Part shown: positions 11,852 through 25,300 of the stretch, one piece after another
Position numbering within the stretch: the first letter of the stretch is position 1
Layout of the letters: each line of letters opens with the position of its first letter
Assembly (NCBI GenBank): GCA_001655205.1
Contig: LPNZ01011129.1
Location: 1 to 50,180, forward strand
Source: Lenisia limosa
Lineage: Eukaryota > Breviatea
Reading direction: 5' to 3'
DNA: 50,180 nt
Translations under genes and position numbers: made by a program
The notes under the pieces: generated by a model
What the model was told of the DNA's origin: nothing
What the model saw: only the letters and a program-made list of their open reading frames with translations
The model's database searches: none

Positions 11852-14800
11852 ATGCCTGTGTCGCCCTCTTCAAGTAACTTTCTCGGGTTTGGGGTTTTGT
11901 ATTAGTAACATACTCAATTATGTATGTGTCACAAATCTCCTTTGTTTTGCTACCCAAGAATCATATAGTACTATTAAAATAATCTGCTGAGGCGGTGTAC
12001 TGATAGTGGCAGATTTGCGTCAGCAGGTGGGAAGGTTCTAGTTGCTGGAGGCTTTGTCATCTTGGACCGCCGCAATACGGGCTGTGTGGTGTCGGCTGAT
12101 GCCAAGGTTGGGGCTTTCTTGTCTTATGTAGCTACATACGTATCTGAAACTACAATATGTTAGTTTGTCATTTCTGTCATGTTGAAACAACTCATAACTC
12201 CCAGATCCACTGTGCTGCCGTGGCATCGGCCCCCCTACAAGACGCTGACGTGTCCGTAACGGTCAAGGCAGTCCAGTTCAATAACGTGTTCCAGTTCAGG
12301 TTTAACTTCCACAATGGTAGCCTTGTGTGTTTCTTTCAACTAGCACATTCTAATTGTGTATGTGTGCGTATTATATGGATGGAAGTGTGTGCGTTTGGTT
12401 AGTTCTGACAATAATACCCTAAGCATATGTATTTCGCTCTGCTGAACATTATTTTGAACCCTATGAATCTGACGCGACAGGGGTTGCCGTGCTTCAAAAC
12501 CCCGAGGGCCCCCCGATGCTGAGATACTCGGTGCAGTTTGCTGCGGCTGCTTTTGCTCATTCCAAGAACAAGTGCAATCGTNNNNNNNNNNNNNNNNNNN
12601 NNNNNNNNNNNNNNNNNNNNNNNNNNNNNNNNNNNNNNNNNNNNNNNNNNNNNNNNNNNNNNNNNNNNNNNNNNNNNNNNNNNNNNNNNNNNNNNNNNNN
12701 NNNNNNNNNNNNNNNNNTTTCACGGGGGAAGGGGTCTGGAAGGGGTCGCTACTTCGAAGACATTTGGTTTTGTTACCTGGTGTTCATTATTTGAATGCAT
12801 AATTCAAAGTGTACCTGCCTCTGACTGGTAAAGATTTGACCGTTGTTATTCTTGGAGACAATCCTTTCTACTGTTCAACTGCAAAGGTATCTGATGTCAC
12901 CTACAATACCAGAACATATATATATGTATAGTGACTGGGAAGTCCTGAACTGTTTTCCTTGGGGAAATCATAGAGAAAATCGGTCAATACTTATCCCAGT
13001 CACTTTCTATTATCAATATTATAACAATATGAGATGGATAATATTTTTATCTATGGAATCATTCTTAGCATCCCAGGGATATGTCTCATATAAGATAAGA
13101 ATCTTATGTTTGTCTGATCCCAGGCCCATTTTACTTTGAAGGGGGGCTCGTATGATCAACTTCGCGAGATGACACCATTTCTACCTGTCAAATTCATCAA
13201 TGGTATGGGGGTTCTCTGTGGACCGAAAAATACGTAACTTTTCTCTGTAGTCTTTGGCAAATTAAGATTGTGATAGTGTCGACCTAATCCTATCCTGTTG
13301 GAGTTTTTACACCCTCAGACCGGTTTAGTAGTAGTAGGCCTGTGTTATTTCTAAACTATTAGGTCAGCTACAGAAGACCGGGTTGGGCAGTAGCGCGGCT
13401 GTTGTGTCTTCTGTTGTTACTGCTTTGGGTGTCGCATGGGGGGTTGACAAGTGGGCGGGTTGTCATTGAAAACATATTTGCCCAATTTGATAGATCATTT
13501 TTCGAAAACTGAAACGTTTTATCAGGTCTCAGCTTCGGATTGATACTTCATTACAAGAATATTTTCGCTCCCATTGTTATTGTTTTCTTCAGAAAATCCC
13601 AATTGCATTCAGTTGCCCAATTAGCGCACAACACGGCTCAGGTTTGTGGATACATTTTTGGCGATTCTAATCTTTATTTGGCTTTAATGACCCATCCACT
13701 CCTTATTGGACATGGGTTCCACGTCTAAAAGACTGTGAAATATCACCGTCAGCATCTTTTTTTCTTTTGAGCGCCTCACCATTTAGGGAAAGATTGGATC
13801 AGGTTTTGATGTTCAATCTGCGTTCTATGGTTTGAAGGAGGGGGTGAAAGGCAGATAACCAGTCAATATATTATCACAATGGTCATTAATTTGAAATACC
13901 ATGATGAACAAAACAACCCGTGAAACCGTTCAAACAGGACCTTTTATCAACTCCAGGGTCGCACTTCTTCCGTCGCCACGCATTCGATGAAGCCACCCAA
14001 ACGCTTTATGTGCGCGGAGTATAGCTTGATGCCGGTCACAATTGGCTTCATCTTTTGACTTTTGTTTGATGCTAAATTTTCAGAAGCAAATTCTGAGTGG
14101 AGACCCGGACAAGGCACATTTACTCCGATCGCATTTGCCCCGGTTCATTTATCCCACCCCTGAGCTATTCCAATTGCCCCTCGGAGTCCATATGATTCTA
14201 GGTTTGGATTTCCCCATATTAGGAGGGAAATATTGTATGTGTAATGAATAATGATATACTATATTATATTGGACTATATCAATATATTTTTTGTATATTT
14301 TAGTTAGTTTTGCCTGATAATCCAATGGTATCCCCATAGATTACTGCTTACAGTCTACTCTACTCTCCTTCGTGTTATTTCCATCTGTTTTATTTTAGAC
14401 ATGAATATGATATGTACACTCCATTCTTCAAGCCATCGTTTGTTTTTTAAAATTTATTTCCCTCTTAATGAACAGCCGCACAATACGGCAGTATCTCCAG
14501 ATTGAATTGCGTAGTAAACCTCAATAATGCTTGGAACAAAATAAAGTTCAAGGAGGCGCCAGGTCCTAGAACCGCGTTCCAGCAGTCTTTGGAAGGTAAA
14601 ACAGTCATTTGGTGAACAATAGCACCGGTTGGGCCGCTTTGTACTTCGAGTAAACTCTGATTAAAACCAGAAACATATTGAAAGAGGTGAAAGACTGGTC
14701 ACCAATGAATGCCATAAAAATGGTGTCGTCGTATTCGAACAGATTGTTGTTCTTGAAGTTGAATCTTGTTTTAGTAAACAAACAAATTTTTTGAAAGAAA

Positions 14801-16745
14801 CTTAAATCAACAAATAAAAACACATATGCCGCTGAAAATGAAAAAGGCCAGGGACTTGCTAAATGAGAAGCTTAAGTCGAACAAACCACAATGCGAATTT
14901 TTCAAACCGAAGAACAAGAGAAAGATACACTGGAGGGTACCCAGGTGTGGCGCGAGCGCAATGTGTGACTGAAGGATTAGCACTCTTACACTAGGAAAGA
15001 CACACCCGATTTCAGAGACTCGGACTGATGTTGGCGAACCCACATTCCCCCTCCTCAAAGAGGGCATCATCAAGATCCTTCAAAAGGTAAATATCAAAGA
15101 AACCGCAACCGAGATAAAGCAATTCTAATACAATTTCTGACAGAATACAGCGAAGGGAGGAAAGACATTTAATGAAAAATGTGCAAATTCACATTTGAAT
15201 GGATAATTCTGGGGTTGCAGCTGATTGTTCATCAAGGAGGTTTTCTGAATAGAATCGTTTCATTTTTTTTTTTTTTTTTTTTTTTTANNNNNNNNNNNNN
15301 NNNNNNNNNNNNNNNNNNNNNNNNNNNNNNNNNNNNNNNNNNNNNNNNNNNNNNNNNNNNNNNNNNNNNGCCTGGTGTTAACAATATTACTTCCCATTCC
15401 AAATAACAACTGAGGTCAACTTTCCCTCTTTCTGTTAACTGTTTCTTGACCAAGCTAAACAGTTTTTCCCTATTGTTTTACTTGGTAGGAGACGTTTCGG
15501 CTGGGTCAGACACTCCGTCAATGGTCTCGAAAGTTCTGAGCTGGCGAGGTGACCGCCAACCTTGTGGGGGATGTGGGTGGATGCGATTAGATTGAAACGT
15601 GAATACTTGCTCCTTTATACTCATTTTTTATATTATTACTTTGTCTTCAATTATCCACCTACATTTGAGTACGTTATGTGCAGTTTGTCTGTTCTGCTTT
15701 GCTCTGAATATATTTATGCCCTTGTTCACAAAGATGTTTCCTTCGTTTACCCCCGTAGATCCCCAGGAGTGGCAGGATATGGTAAATGCTGTTAACGCCT
15801 TCATAACCGCTCTCAAAGCCACTCAGTCCCTACAACACGGGCCTGATTATAAGAAAACCGTTCAAGTACTTTCGTCTCTCCCATCTTCACAGGTATGTAA
15901 GCTACACTACGACGCATTGACTTGGAACTCCCTTGTACTATTTGGGAATCCCATAAATTTCTTCGAATTTCCATAAAATTCCATGGGACTCCCATGTAAA
16001 ATATGGCAATTCCAACATTTTCACAAGAATCCCAAGTCGATGCGCCGTGATCTTCGCTTGTAGTACTATCTCCACTAAATTTGTTCATTCATTCCGTTGT
16101 GTTGGATTCAGTATGACTTCCAAGTGGCTAGACCCCGCCTTCATCCCATTCAAAACCTTGGCGCGTGCAATGACATCATTGCGGCACTCAGCCCGAATAA
16201 TGGGACGCTGTGCAGGAGTGGAGATCATCCCGACGGTCCAGGACGATGTGGGGGAGGGGGGATGTAGAACTACAAATTCCCATGCTTGTTCAATTTTTAA
16301 ATATTGTTTTTGTTTTGTTTCATGGCCTATTGGTACATGTCAGAATTAATAGAATCATACATTGTGTTGACAATGTAGTTGTGCCGTGATACGTCCCAAC
16401 TTCCTGGTGTTATTGGTGCTACAGTTCCTGGAGGTTTGTTGGGTTTTCATTGTTGGGGAATTAAGTTGCACTCTGGAGACTACTTCTTCAGTCAGATACT
16501 CTGGATGCACATTCTACACTTCTGCACAATAGTAACTGTTCTCGTTTTACTACTGTAATTGTATTCGGGTCTTATTACCATCAGCCGGCGGCAACGATGC
16601 CATTACCTGCCTTGTAATTGGCTACGAAAGTCAGAAGACGGTGCGACAGTTCTGGGAGGCCTCGCGGTACCATGTTGTTTGCCTGCCGGTTAATGAGTCT
16701 ACTGAAGGTAAACGGGAATGGACTTGGTTTAGTGTCAGAAAATAG
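11852..16745 (+). CDS. ERG8: Phosphomevalonate kinase (GHMP family, fungal/plant ERG8 type)
   Basis: Phosphorylates mevalonate 5-phosphate to the diphosphate in the mevalonate pathway. Exons: 11852-11886, 12013-12106, 12205-12316, 12481-gap, 12810-12886, 13124-13202, 13363-13450, 13593-13641, 13787-13829, 13957-14018, 14084-14201, 15489-15548, 15759-15892, 16125-16247, 16379-16433, 16585-16745. Every junction outside the gap at 12582-12717 keeps frame. Family motifs appear in order: GKVLVAGGFVILDR near the N-terminus, VVILGDNPFYCS, the ATP-binding GHMP loop KTGLGSSAAVV, GKIGSGFDV, GDVSAGSDTPSMVSKVLSW, LPGVIGATVPG joined to AGGNDAI. The visible ~463 residues plus the gap match the usual ~450-500. 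The C-terminal end (TAG at 16743) assumes read-through of a possible donor at 16708. The start is chosen because its 35-nt exon joins in phase. Confidence 0.92.
14202..15488 (+). other. Oversized intron of the phosphomevalonate kinase gene
   Basis: 1.29 kb separate exon 14084-14201 (ending ...GVHMIL) from exon 15489-15548 (starting GDVSAGS). Most other introns here are 50-350 nt. The split glycine codon (G|GA) restores a conserved motif exactly, so the intron boundary is firm. The intron holds a T-run and an N gap (15288-15369). Fragments of open frame at about 14510-15090 lack a start, family motifs and consistent phase. Confidence 0.75.
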
Positions 16746-17476
16746 CCCATACAGCCGTTTGTTTTTGTGTTGCTGTACATGTGGGGGGGGGGGGGTNNNN
16801 NNNNNNNNNNNNNNNNNNNNNNNNNNNNNNNNNNNNNNNNNNNNNNNNNNNNNNNNNNNNNNNNNNNNNNNNNNNNNNNNATGCCCGACCACCACGTTCA
16901 AAAAAGCATTGATAATATCCTTCTCAAAGCCAATCTTTAGTGCTTTTTCTTGTACAAAACAGTCTAATTGAGACTTTTTTTATTCTTTCTGATTTCATGT
17001 TTTTCTTATTTATTTCTTTATTTCAACTCACTTTGTCAAACCAAAGATAGTACCGTTTTAACCAGGAAATTGATGTTGTCAGTGTTATATCGACTAGGTT
17101 ATGACTGGAGGCACAGCGCGTCAAGTTTTTAGTGTATTTTGTGACCATCATATTGCGTATCCCGAAAACTGGCTGGGTTGACTGCCTAAATGAACCGTGG
17201 GAGTACTATTCTGGAACCCCATCTAATTTACTAAAGAATGGAGGAAAACTGTCGTATGAGTCTTGATTGAAACGAAACCCATCATCCCAGATCCCAGATT
17301 AGTCTACAGAATCGTATCATTTCAAAATCAGGGCAGCTTCTCGTTGTGGCTCAGGAATGTGTGATTGAAATCAACTCAAAATGCCGGGGGGAAATGTACT
17401 CAAAACAATAAAACCAAAAAAAAATAAGTTCACTCAACCTAAAAACATAATAACCTAGAAATACACCGTTCCATCC
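16746..17476. other. Convergent intergenic region, kinase / membrane protein
   Basis: This lies between the 3' ends of the plus-strand kinase and the minus-strand membrane-protein gene. It contains a G-run (about 16783-16795) that abuts an N gap (16797-16880), then AT-rich sequence. A further 3' exon of the kinase could hide near or in the gap. No gene of its own is seen. Confidence 0.5.
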
Positions 17477-20400
17477 CTATGGGGCTTTACAGCCAGTTTG
17501 GATCTCTTGGAGTTGCCTTTCAAACGATTCGCCAACGCTGGCACATGAGAGGTTGAAGGACTCAATATCCCGTATGGAGAGTGGAGGCTCAGCATCAACT
17601 TCATGGAGACTACGTTTTTGCTGTGAGGGAGGCAGGAAGGCTGACAAATCCCATTCGCCAACTCCGACCTGTTGCAGTGAGTAACTGATATGATACACAG
17701 TATAGATGACATAGGTATCATATCGTGCACAGAGTTGTAAGGCAAATGATTGGGTGAATTTATCTATAATCCAATATCTCTTATAAGCGTGANNNNNNNN
17801 NNNNNNNNNNNNNNNNNNNNNNNNNNNNNNNNNNNNNNNNNNNNNNNNNNNNNNNNNNNNNNNNNNNNNNNNNNNNNNNNNNNNNNNNNNNNNNNNNNNN
17901 NNNNNNNNNNNNNNNNNNNNNNNNNNNNNNNNNNNNNNNNNNNNNNNNNNNNNNNNNNNCATATACTATATAGCTGACATCATATCGTATGAAGGGCAAT
18001 CTCCAAAAGAGCAAGACCCTCCACTCAACGGGCTAAGACACCACTTCCTATAACTAGCCCATCCCCTGTCCCACCATTGGAGCGTGTTGGGTGGGGAAAG
18101 ACGGAACAGTGGACACATAGACAGGGGTGAAGTTGGGAATTGGGATCAGCTCGCTCTGAAGGACTATTAAGCAGGACTGTGGTAACGGAAAAGAATAAAC
18201 TTCACATCAGGAATATCAACCGTGATAATAAACTTCATTGAAATTCTGAAGAATTGTGTTGACCCACCCCCCCCCCCCNNNNNNNNNNNNNNNNNNNNNN
18301 NNNNNNNNNNNNNNNNNNNNNNNNNNNNNNNNNNNNNNNNNNNNNNNNNNNNNNNNNNNNNNNNNNNNNNNNNNNNNNNNNNNNNNNNNNNNNNNNNNNN
18401 NNNNNNNNNNNNNNNNNNNNNNNNNNNNNNNNNNNNNNNNNNNNNNNNNNNCGGTCAAGGCAATCATTATAAAAAAAGTTGACCAACCCTTTTCTAAGGT
18501 ATAGATAGTGCTATTACATCATTTGAACAGAACCTTATAACTTCCCTACGCACCTCCGGGCCAGATTCAGCGTCGGAATCTCGATCAGGAATAGGTGGCA
18601 TCACATTCTTCTTTGAAGATATTCTCCTGCGCCTGACAACGATGAAGCCGATGACGAGCGCTGACGACAGCATAAAGGCCAGGCTTAGGGCCGACTTGAG
18701 CGGCAATTCATCGTGTTCATGGTCAGATTCACTGAATCGCTGTGCGGGCTCACGGACTCTATGGGGGGGGGGGGGNNNNNNNNNNNNNNNNNNNNNNNNN
18801 NNNNNNNNNNNNNNNNNNNNNNNNNNNNNNNNNNNNNNNNNNNNNNNNNNNNNNNNNNNNNNNNNNNNNNNNNNNNNNNNNNNNNTGTACCATCAAAAAC
18901 AATAAAAAAAAAAACTCAAAAAAAATAATATTGCATATTGAACATTCATCATTCCATGCTTCCATTCGGCACAGGGGCTCATCCCTTTCATGCGGCACAG
19001 GGGCCAATCCCATCCCTTCCCCAGCATACGAAATAAGGTAGCGATGGTCTTCCCTCATCAGAGGGTACCTCAGGGTCTGAAACGTGAGACACTGTGATGA
19101 TAGTTGGCACTATGGAGTACCTGTCAGCATTTGGAAAAGACTTGTTTTTTTTTGACATAGTCAACAACACATTGCTAGACAACAGGGAAGCTCAAATGAT
19201 ACATATTGACCCCCCCCCCCTTACGAAAGAGGTTATTACCCCCGTATTTATGACAGCCTCGGAAACACTAGGAAGGTACAAAACCTCCCAACTCGAGTTG
19301 TTGAACACATAGAGTTTCTGGGGGGTGAAGAAGGGAATATGAGTAGGTGACATCTGGCCAAACCCCATCACACTACGAGATATTGGAAAATTGTAAAAAA
19401 TTAATCAGCAGGGAAGTGTATCAGTCGTATTTGATCAATGATGTCAGCTTGTTAATGCTATTGCTTTTGGTAACTGAATAATTTAACTATTACTACTATG
19501 CACACGTACGTATAGCAAATGATGCCATGATTACACGTTTTCCCTCCCCACGTATTCTTCGCTCAATAGCACATAGTCCTGTACCTCAGCTGGGTTTGTA
19601 GACGTTGTCTAAATTCGTAAAAAAAAAGGGGACGGGGAGTAAAATGGAAAAAATGAACAAAAAAAAAGCCCAAAATCAACTCTGTTGGCTGACAACACAT
19701 GAGGGTTGATAACAAAAAACAAAGCAGCAAGTGGCTTCTGCAGCACCGCATCCCATCACTTGGAAGGGGGGGTTAGAACTTGACAATCATGGACATTGAA
19801 ACCATCTTTTCTTGAAAACAATAGCGTCTCCCCACCACAGATCAAACACGAAGTAACAGTAATAAAGTAAGTTCACCCCCCCCCCCNNNNNNNNNNNNNN
19901 NNNNNNNNNNNNNNNNNNNNNNNNNNNNNNNNNNNNNNNNNNNNNNNNNNNNNNNNNNNNNACTCAGCCTCTAAGTCCTCGAGATTGACGATGAATGACA
20001 GGACAAGTGTTTCGTGATCGGAAACAGAGAAAGTGAACGTAAAATCGTCAATAACAAAGTCGACATCATGCTTTGTTGCCGTCTCAACGAGTCGGACTGT
20101 GGGGAGCTCACAGAATGCTCCGCCAGCGTGGAATGGGTTACATTCACAGGTGCAATTTTCGTAGATTGGTGTGGCACCAAAGCCGCAGTCAACACTGCAA
20201 TCCTCTGGACCCGTGAATCCAGGGTATGATTGGAATGACAATTCACTAAATCCGATATCTATCAACAGCAAAACTAATTAAATGTTAAGAAAAATTCCAC
20301 CCCCCCCCCCTCCTCCATCAGTTATATTTAGCTCTGTTTTTCAGGCCAAAGCACACCTTTCAAGTTGATATAAAAGAGGTATTCATCATCTTCAATGCAA

Positions 20401-21927
20401 GTTGCCTTGTACTGCCCGATATCTGCGGTCTCGCCGAAGAGGAGCAAATTATGGGCAAACGGCTCAAAACGCGGACACTCTGACCTGCAACTTGAGTTGC
20501 GATGGTCACTGCAGGTGTTGACACAGACCTGCGGGGGGGGGGGTAAAATTGGAAGTTTTAACAAAAAAAAAACTGTATTAACCCTGTTGGCTCATTTGAG
20601 AAGCACACGAGGGTTGAAAACAACAAAAACAAATTCCAGCCCAGTCTCTGCTCCCCATCATCCCGCGTAAATGGCAATTATATGACCAGGGTGGGATGAA
20701 AATTTATGGGGGGGAGGGGNNNNNNNNNNTGCTATTTGGGAAGAAATCAACAGAAAAACATTAAAACATTAAAAAAAAAGAAGCACCAAACATGAAAATT
20801 ATATTCATTTATCAAACACGTAATCATATCACTTTTTGGATCATTTTCACACGTGTGAACTATCATTTTCCACGAAGTGATATGATACCTCATATTATTC
20901 ACTCGTATGATATTTGACCGACAAGTCTCGATACTCTGATACACTCGGGATAAACCCTCGTGTTATCTTCGTTCTTCATTTTGACTTGAAAGTCGGTCAA
21001 ATGATCATATCACTAGTGGATATGGGTTAACATATATTCTGATCTCTAAAAAGAAATACCCACAGTGTTTGAAGGGGCAACGTCAGCCTGACAGCCAAGC
21101 GTTTCTAAATTGTCATGATGGTTGTAACTCAAACTGTCTATGATAACCTTGAAGGAAATCCGATCCATATCAGTCACGATTTATCACAATCACTCTATAC
21201 ATGTTTACAGGAATAATCATGAGGAAGTGTATGGAAAATGGAAAATGGAAAAAAGAAAAAAAAACAAAGCTAAAAACAATCAACACCATTAACATTGAGA
21301 AAAGGTTCTCCAATTCTAAGAAGAGGATAAAAACAAGGCAACTATACCCATGAGTGGCTTGGGTGAAACTACGATTCTGTTCTGTATCAGTATCAACACC
21401 AATCATAGCTACATATCACTGTCCCGTTTTTTCCACAACCCCAGAAAGTGACACTATTCAACATAATTAAACCTTTGTGCTTCAAGATCCAAAAAACAAT
21501 GTCTCCTCAACAACACCGATAGGACAGCATTCATTCATAACATGATGACGAGACTATTGATAACCTCCATAATAGTCAAACCCCTTCTTGAAGAAGCCAC
21601 ACCACACACCTTTAAACCAGGTGCCGTTTGCTTGACAGGTAAACAACAGTGGGGAGTACTGAAGAGTAGTTCCCTGATCGAATGGAGGCGATGAATTGCC
21701 AGAAGAGACAAACACTGATGAACAATCAACGATCAAGCAGTTTGTTGATGTGGTGGGAAAGCTGAGACAATTCGCCCAAGCCCCTGAATGGTCAGTCATC
21801 GAGACATAGAACACTTAGCGATGGACAAGCGCTTACCGGAGGGGACGAAGAGCAAGAAAGTAAGAGTTATCAAAAGATACGGATAAGATACTCCCTGTGT
21901 TTTTCTGACTGGAAATTGAAGTAACAT
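17477..21927 (-). CDS. Type I membrane protein with EGF-like cysteine module
   Basis: Exons: 21837-21927, 21610-21783, 21348-21381, 21064-about 21147, 20357-20528, 20258-gap, 19537-19608, 19225-19317, 19030-19076, 18554-18758, 18075-18163, 17477-17668 (TAG). Most joins keep phase; the join into 21064 and exons inside gaps are unresolved. The ATG at 21927 begins a signal peptide (YPYLLITLTFLLFVPSG). The ectodomain has a cysteine-rich stretch ending FTCQANGTWF (faintly sushi-like), CVNTCSDHRNSSCRSECP, and an EGF-like run DCGFGATPIYENCTCECNPF then FCELP. One membrane helix follows (SLAFMLSSALVIGFIVV) with an RRRR stop-transfer and a ~150-residue cytoplasmic tail without a kinase. A cell-surface receptor or adhesion role is inferred; no named family is recognised. 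Confidence 0.75.
17733..17792. repeat. Dispersed intronic repeat, copy 1
   Basis: AGTTGTAAGGCAAATGA plus following bases, then TCTCTTATAAGCGTGA, are cut by the gap at 17793. The first block recurs at 44936-44962. The second recurs at 46570-46602, where it continues TGATGTGGACGGCTTC. Related pieces occur near 24498 and 48473. All copies are in introns, suggesting a second dispersed family. Confidence 0.6.
19609..19755 (-). mobile_element. Introner-like element copy, sense
   Basis: On the minus strand this reads GATGCGGTGCTGCAGAAGCC, then TGTGTTGTCAGCCAACAGAG, TTGATTTTGGGC, a T-run, a C-rich stretch (ACTCCCCGTCCCC) and, 22 nt later, the acceptor of exon 19537-19608 of the membrane-protein gene. 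It is one of the two most complete copies in the window and defines the 5' half of the family. Confidence 0.8.
20529..20666 (-). mobile_element. Introner-like element copy, sense, forms 3' splice site
   Basis: On the minus strand the copy ends ATTTTACC, a C-run, then GCAG, directly followed by the coding exon at 20357-20528 (VCVNTCSDH...). The acceptor is therefore the end of the element. The internal matches CCCTCGTGTGC and CCAACAGGGTTAATAC are diverged from the other copies. Confidence 0.78.
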
Positions 21928-22321
21928 CACTCCAATGCGGATGTTGGGTGTTACATTCGAGTCGGACTTTTTCTGTTTCTGGGTCGAGGAGCAGATCGAC
22001 CGACACAGATGGTTTCTCTCAAGATATATATCCACGTTTGTGTGAAGCAAGAAAGATAACGTGAAGCACGTGATGATACAAGTTTTCTGGTTTGCTGTTG
22101 CGCTGTCAGAGTTAGCAGTTGTGACTAGAGATCTTTGATCCAATTAACCATAATGAATCCGTTCAAGCATGGTTCAAGCTCTCTGAGCCTCTTTTTAGCA
22201 TAGAAAACTTGTAAATTAATACAGTAACAATATAAAATAGGAGCACAGCAGCGCAGGCGTAATTTCTTGCAAAAACATATCTTAAAACACTACTTCAAAA
22301 GGATAATGGAGTGATCCAACC
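21928..22321. promoter_or_regulatory. Divergent intergenic region, membrane protein / SERAC1-like
   Basis: 394 bp lie between the minus-strand ATG at 21927 and the plus-strand ATG at 22322. This must contain both promoters and 5' UTRs. The minus-strand frame stays open upstream of 21927, but the signal peptide fits a start at 21927. No specific site recognised. Confidence 0.45.
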
Positions 22322-25300
22322 ATGAGACTTGGAAAAGTTCTCCTCTTGGTGAGCATACTCATTTCACATACTCTAAGTGTTTTTGGTGAAGGTTAATAAT
22401 AACTTCTCTCCTGCAAAATCTTCCTCCTCAGCAATGATGGAATTGGTGCAAGGACTTTCCTCTTTTTCCTGTGTTTACTTCAACAGGGAGGTGCCGTTGT
22501 CCTTTCTGTTCACACCTGGAGGAATGACCGAAAAGAAGAGATCAGGTTTGACACTCATAACTCGTGTTTTATGATTATCATAAGTACATATTACAACAAT
22601 TATCACTTATACAGAACCTTTTCCTCAAATGTATCCTCGATACTACATACGCTTTGAATTGAGATATGCTCATATTTACAAAAGAAAAAAGAATGTTGGT
22701 AAAACCTTGTCGAAATTGTCTAGCCTCAATATTAAGCGAGAGACAAGGAATAACCCCATGTAATAAAATGAGACATTACATCTGCTGAAACTATATGCCA
22801 TAACATGGTATTTAATCATGATTCTGAGAAAGAAAACAGCCGAATTCCCTGACCTTTTGAGATTAATGAAGGAAAGAGCTGCTCTTTCATCAGCATTCAA
22901 TACCCTTGCAAGTGGGTTGACCAAATTTTGAAAGTAATTTCATTTCTTCTCATTGTCTCTGATATATAACTGTTGCTCCTCCCCTCGTTTTATTCCCGCT
23001 TTTCATTTCATAGAGCAACAAACTTCAACACCTATATGGCAGAAATGCGCTCTTTTGCCTTTTTTTCCCCATGACCTCGCGAAACAGACGGTCAAGGAAA
23101 TAACCAGTGGGCCCCTTTTGCACTTTTACCTAAGCAATACATAAACACAAGATAACATTCGAATGCACAGATTTTGCACATTTGATTTCAGGGTACTAAT
23201 GAGTCTCATACATCAATATCATGAATACATACCTAAACCCTTTTAGGGCAACTCAAACCAGACAGCCTATTGACCCTTTAGACCACCTCAAACAACCAGG
23301 AACTTCACGGACCTTCCCAATACAAACATTCCAAGATGTGGGGGGGGGGGGNNNNNNNNNNNNNNNNNNNNNNNNNNNNNNNNNNNNNNNNNNNNNNNNN
23401 NNNNNNNNNNNNNNNNNNNNNNNNNNNNNGCTTATGTGGTATGGATTATGAGTCGTTATGTGACAGTTCTTCTGTGTACAATGGTCCTCACATTCTTCGT
23501 CAACCAGGGTTTTGGACAAGGATAACAGAAGGATGTTTCCAGAACATTCAAGAATTTTCTTATATGGATACTTTTAGTTTAATAGACTCCCCTCTCCTTA
23601 CGCTCCCCATCCCCTTAGGCAGTATGTTTGACAGTGAATTCTCGTCCGCACTTGCACCTTGACCTTGCCTATTCCCTCGCTGTGTACTACCAGGATAATA
23701 GTTGGGGAGATGTTCGGGTTTGATTGCATATACAGGGACCGGGATAAGTCTTGACCTTTTTTCCGTGGTAATGGTCACTGTCTAATTTGCTAACATTCAT
23801 CCAAAATAGCCTAGAAAGTATACAGCTTCGACCAGATACTACCTATTTTATTTCTTATCTCAACATACATGTAGCTACATATATATCATATAATATTCTA
23901 TAGAGGTGGGTGATATTGAGACGAATCTCTTTCCTTCATTAATCACATCAAAATATCAGCGTAATCCTCATATAAAATACCCCGCGTTCTCTCATCTCCC
24001 AGCTGACCGCCTTGTTCAGTTTGTCCAGCAATTTGCTCCGAGACTTTGGCACTCTCTTGGCAGGATTCTGATTGAGCCCCTGAAAACCATTTGTCNNNNN
24101 NNNNNNNNNNNNNNNNNNNNNNNNNNNNNNNNNNNNNNNNNNNNNNNNNNNNNNNNNNNNNNNNNNNNNNNNNNNNNNNNNNNNNNNNNNNNNNNNNNNN
24201 NNNGAGAAAGGTGAACATTTTATTAATAAGTACTGTCTTTGTGTCTCAACACCTTAATACCTCATCTTATTACCTATAATGTAGCAAGTGAGGCTCTCAG
24301 CGAAGAAACGCTCAAAAAAGCTCTTCATGTTGAAGGCTTTGAAGGTGAGTCAAAAGGGACTCGACGTCCAGTGACTCAATTAACCTGAGAGACAATCGCA
24401 TTCGATTTTAATGCCTCTTCTTTGTATTCTCTGAGAATTATTAATAAGCTGCATTGAGTGAAATATCACTTAAGGCATAAATTTTCTTCATATGCGTGAT
24501 GATGTTGGCGGCTTTGCTTTATAAAACTGTTTACTTTCACAGACGCAAAGGCCTTGCAAGATGCGAAGCACTTTATTGAATGGGATGATTCAGGTTTGTC
24601 GGGGTAATACATCCAAGTAGATTGGGGCATTATTGCTGTTACTGATGGGTTTGATATGTCAGATTATTGACTATTTGGGCTGGATATCTTGAAAATCCTT
24701 ACTGTTTTAACAAAACGGAGACCTTCCGTGTTTAAAATTATTTCAATATATTTCCAAGAGGATGATTGGGAAGAGTCAGAGCCCTTTCTTTGTTATCACT
24801 TTGCAGAAAGCTTGACGGTGGATCTGGATAGCTATTCCGTCTACCCTTCGGGTGAGAGGGGGTTATTAGCTTTATTACTCTTCAGGGACATTTGGAATAT
24901 ACTACTTTGGTGAGGGTCACGTCACATTAACCATTCCTTGTGGTTGACATCGCAAAGATTGTTCAATTATGCCTTTTAACTGAGCCTAGTACTCATTATA
25001 ATTTTTTATAAAGTATTTGGTTTTTAGTATTGAACATTTATTGGTTTGATTGTTCAATGAAACAAGTCTCAATGACCTTCGTAGGAGTGGTTGATAACAG
25101 TCGCCTGCCAAGCCACGCACAGTTTATACAGGAAAACGTATTGGCCCTCCTCTTGTCGATATGGGAGGAGACCAAGTGGGGCATGTGATGCACTCTTTTG
25201 GTTCCTTTGATATGTGTGATAGTGTGAACTGAAAGTTAGTTAAAGGAGGCCGCTAAACCAGAATGAAACCTCGGAGTGTGAGGATTTTTCAATGGATTTG

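Noticed and set aside
14500-15090. Open fragments in the large kinase intron (around 14510-14590 and 14850-15073) that look mildly coding
   Set aside because: They have no start, no family motif and no consistent phases, and the flanking exons splice directly to restore GDVSAG.
18494-18706. Read-through of the membrane-protein exon past 18554 to a near stop as the C-terminus
   Set aside because: A good donor (GTGCGT) follows GPE, and phase-compatible tail exons exist at 18075-18163 and 17477-17668.
15267-19961. Long open frames running through N stretches and homopolymers
   Set aside because: They are open only because unknown bases cannot make stops.
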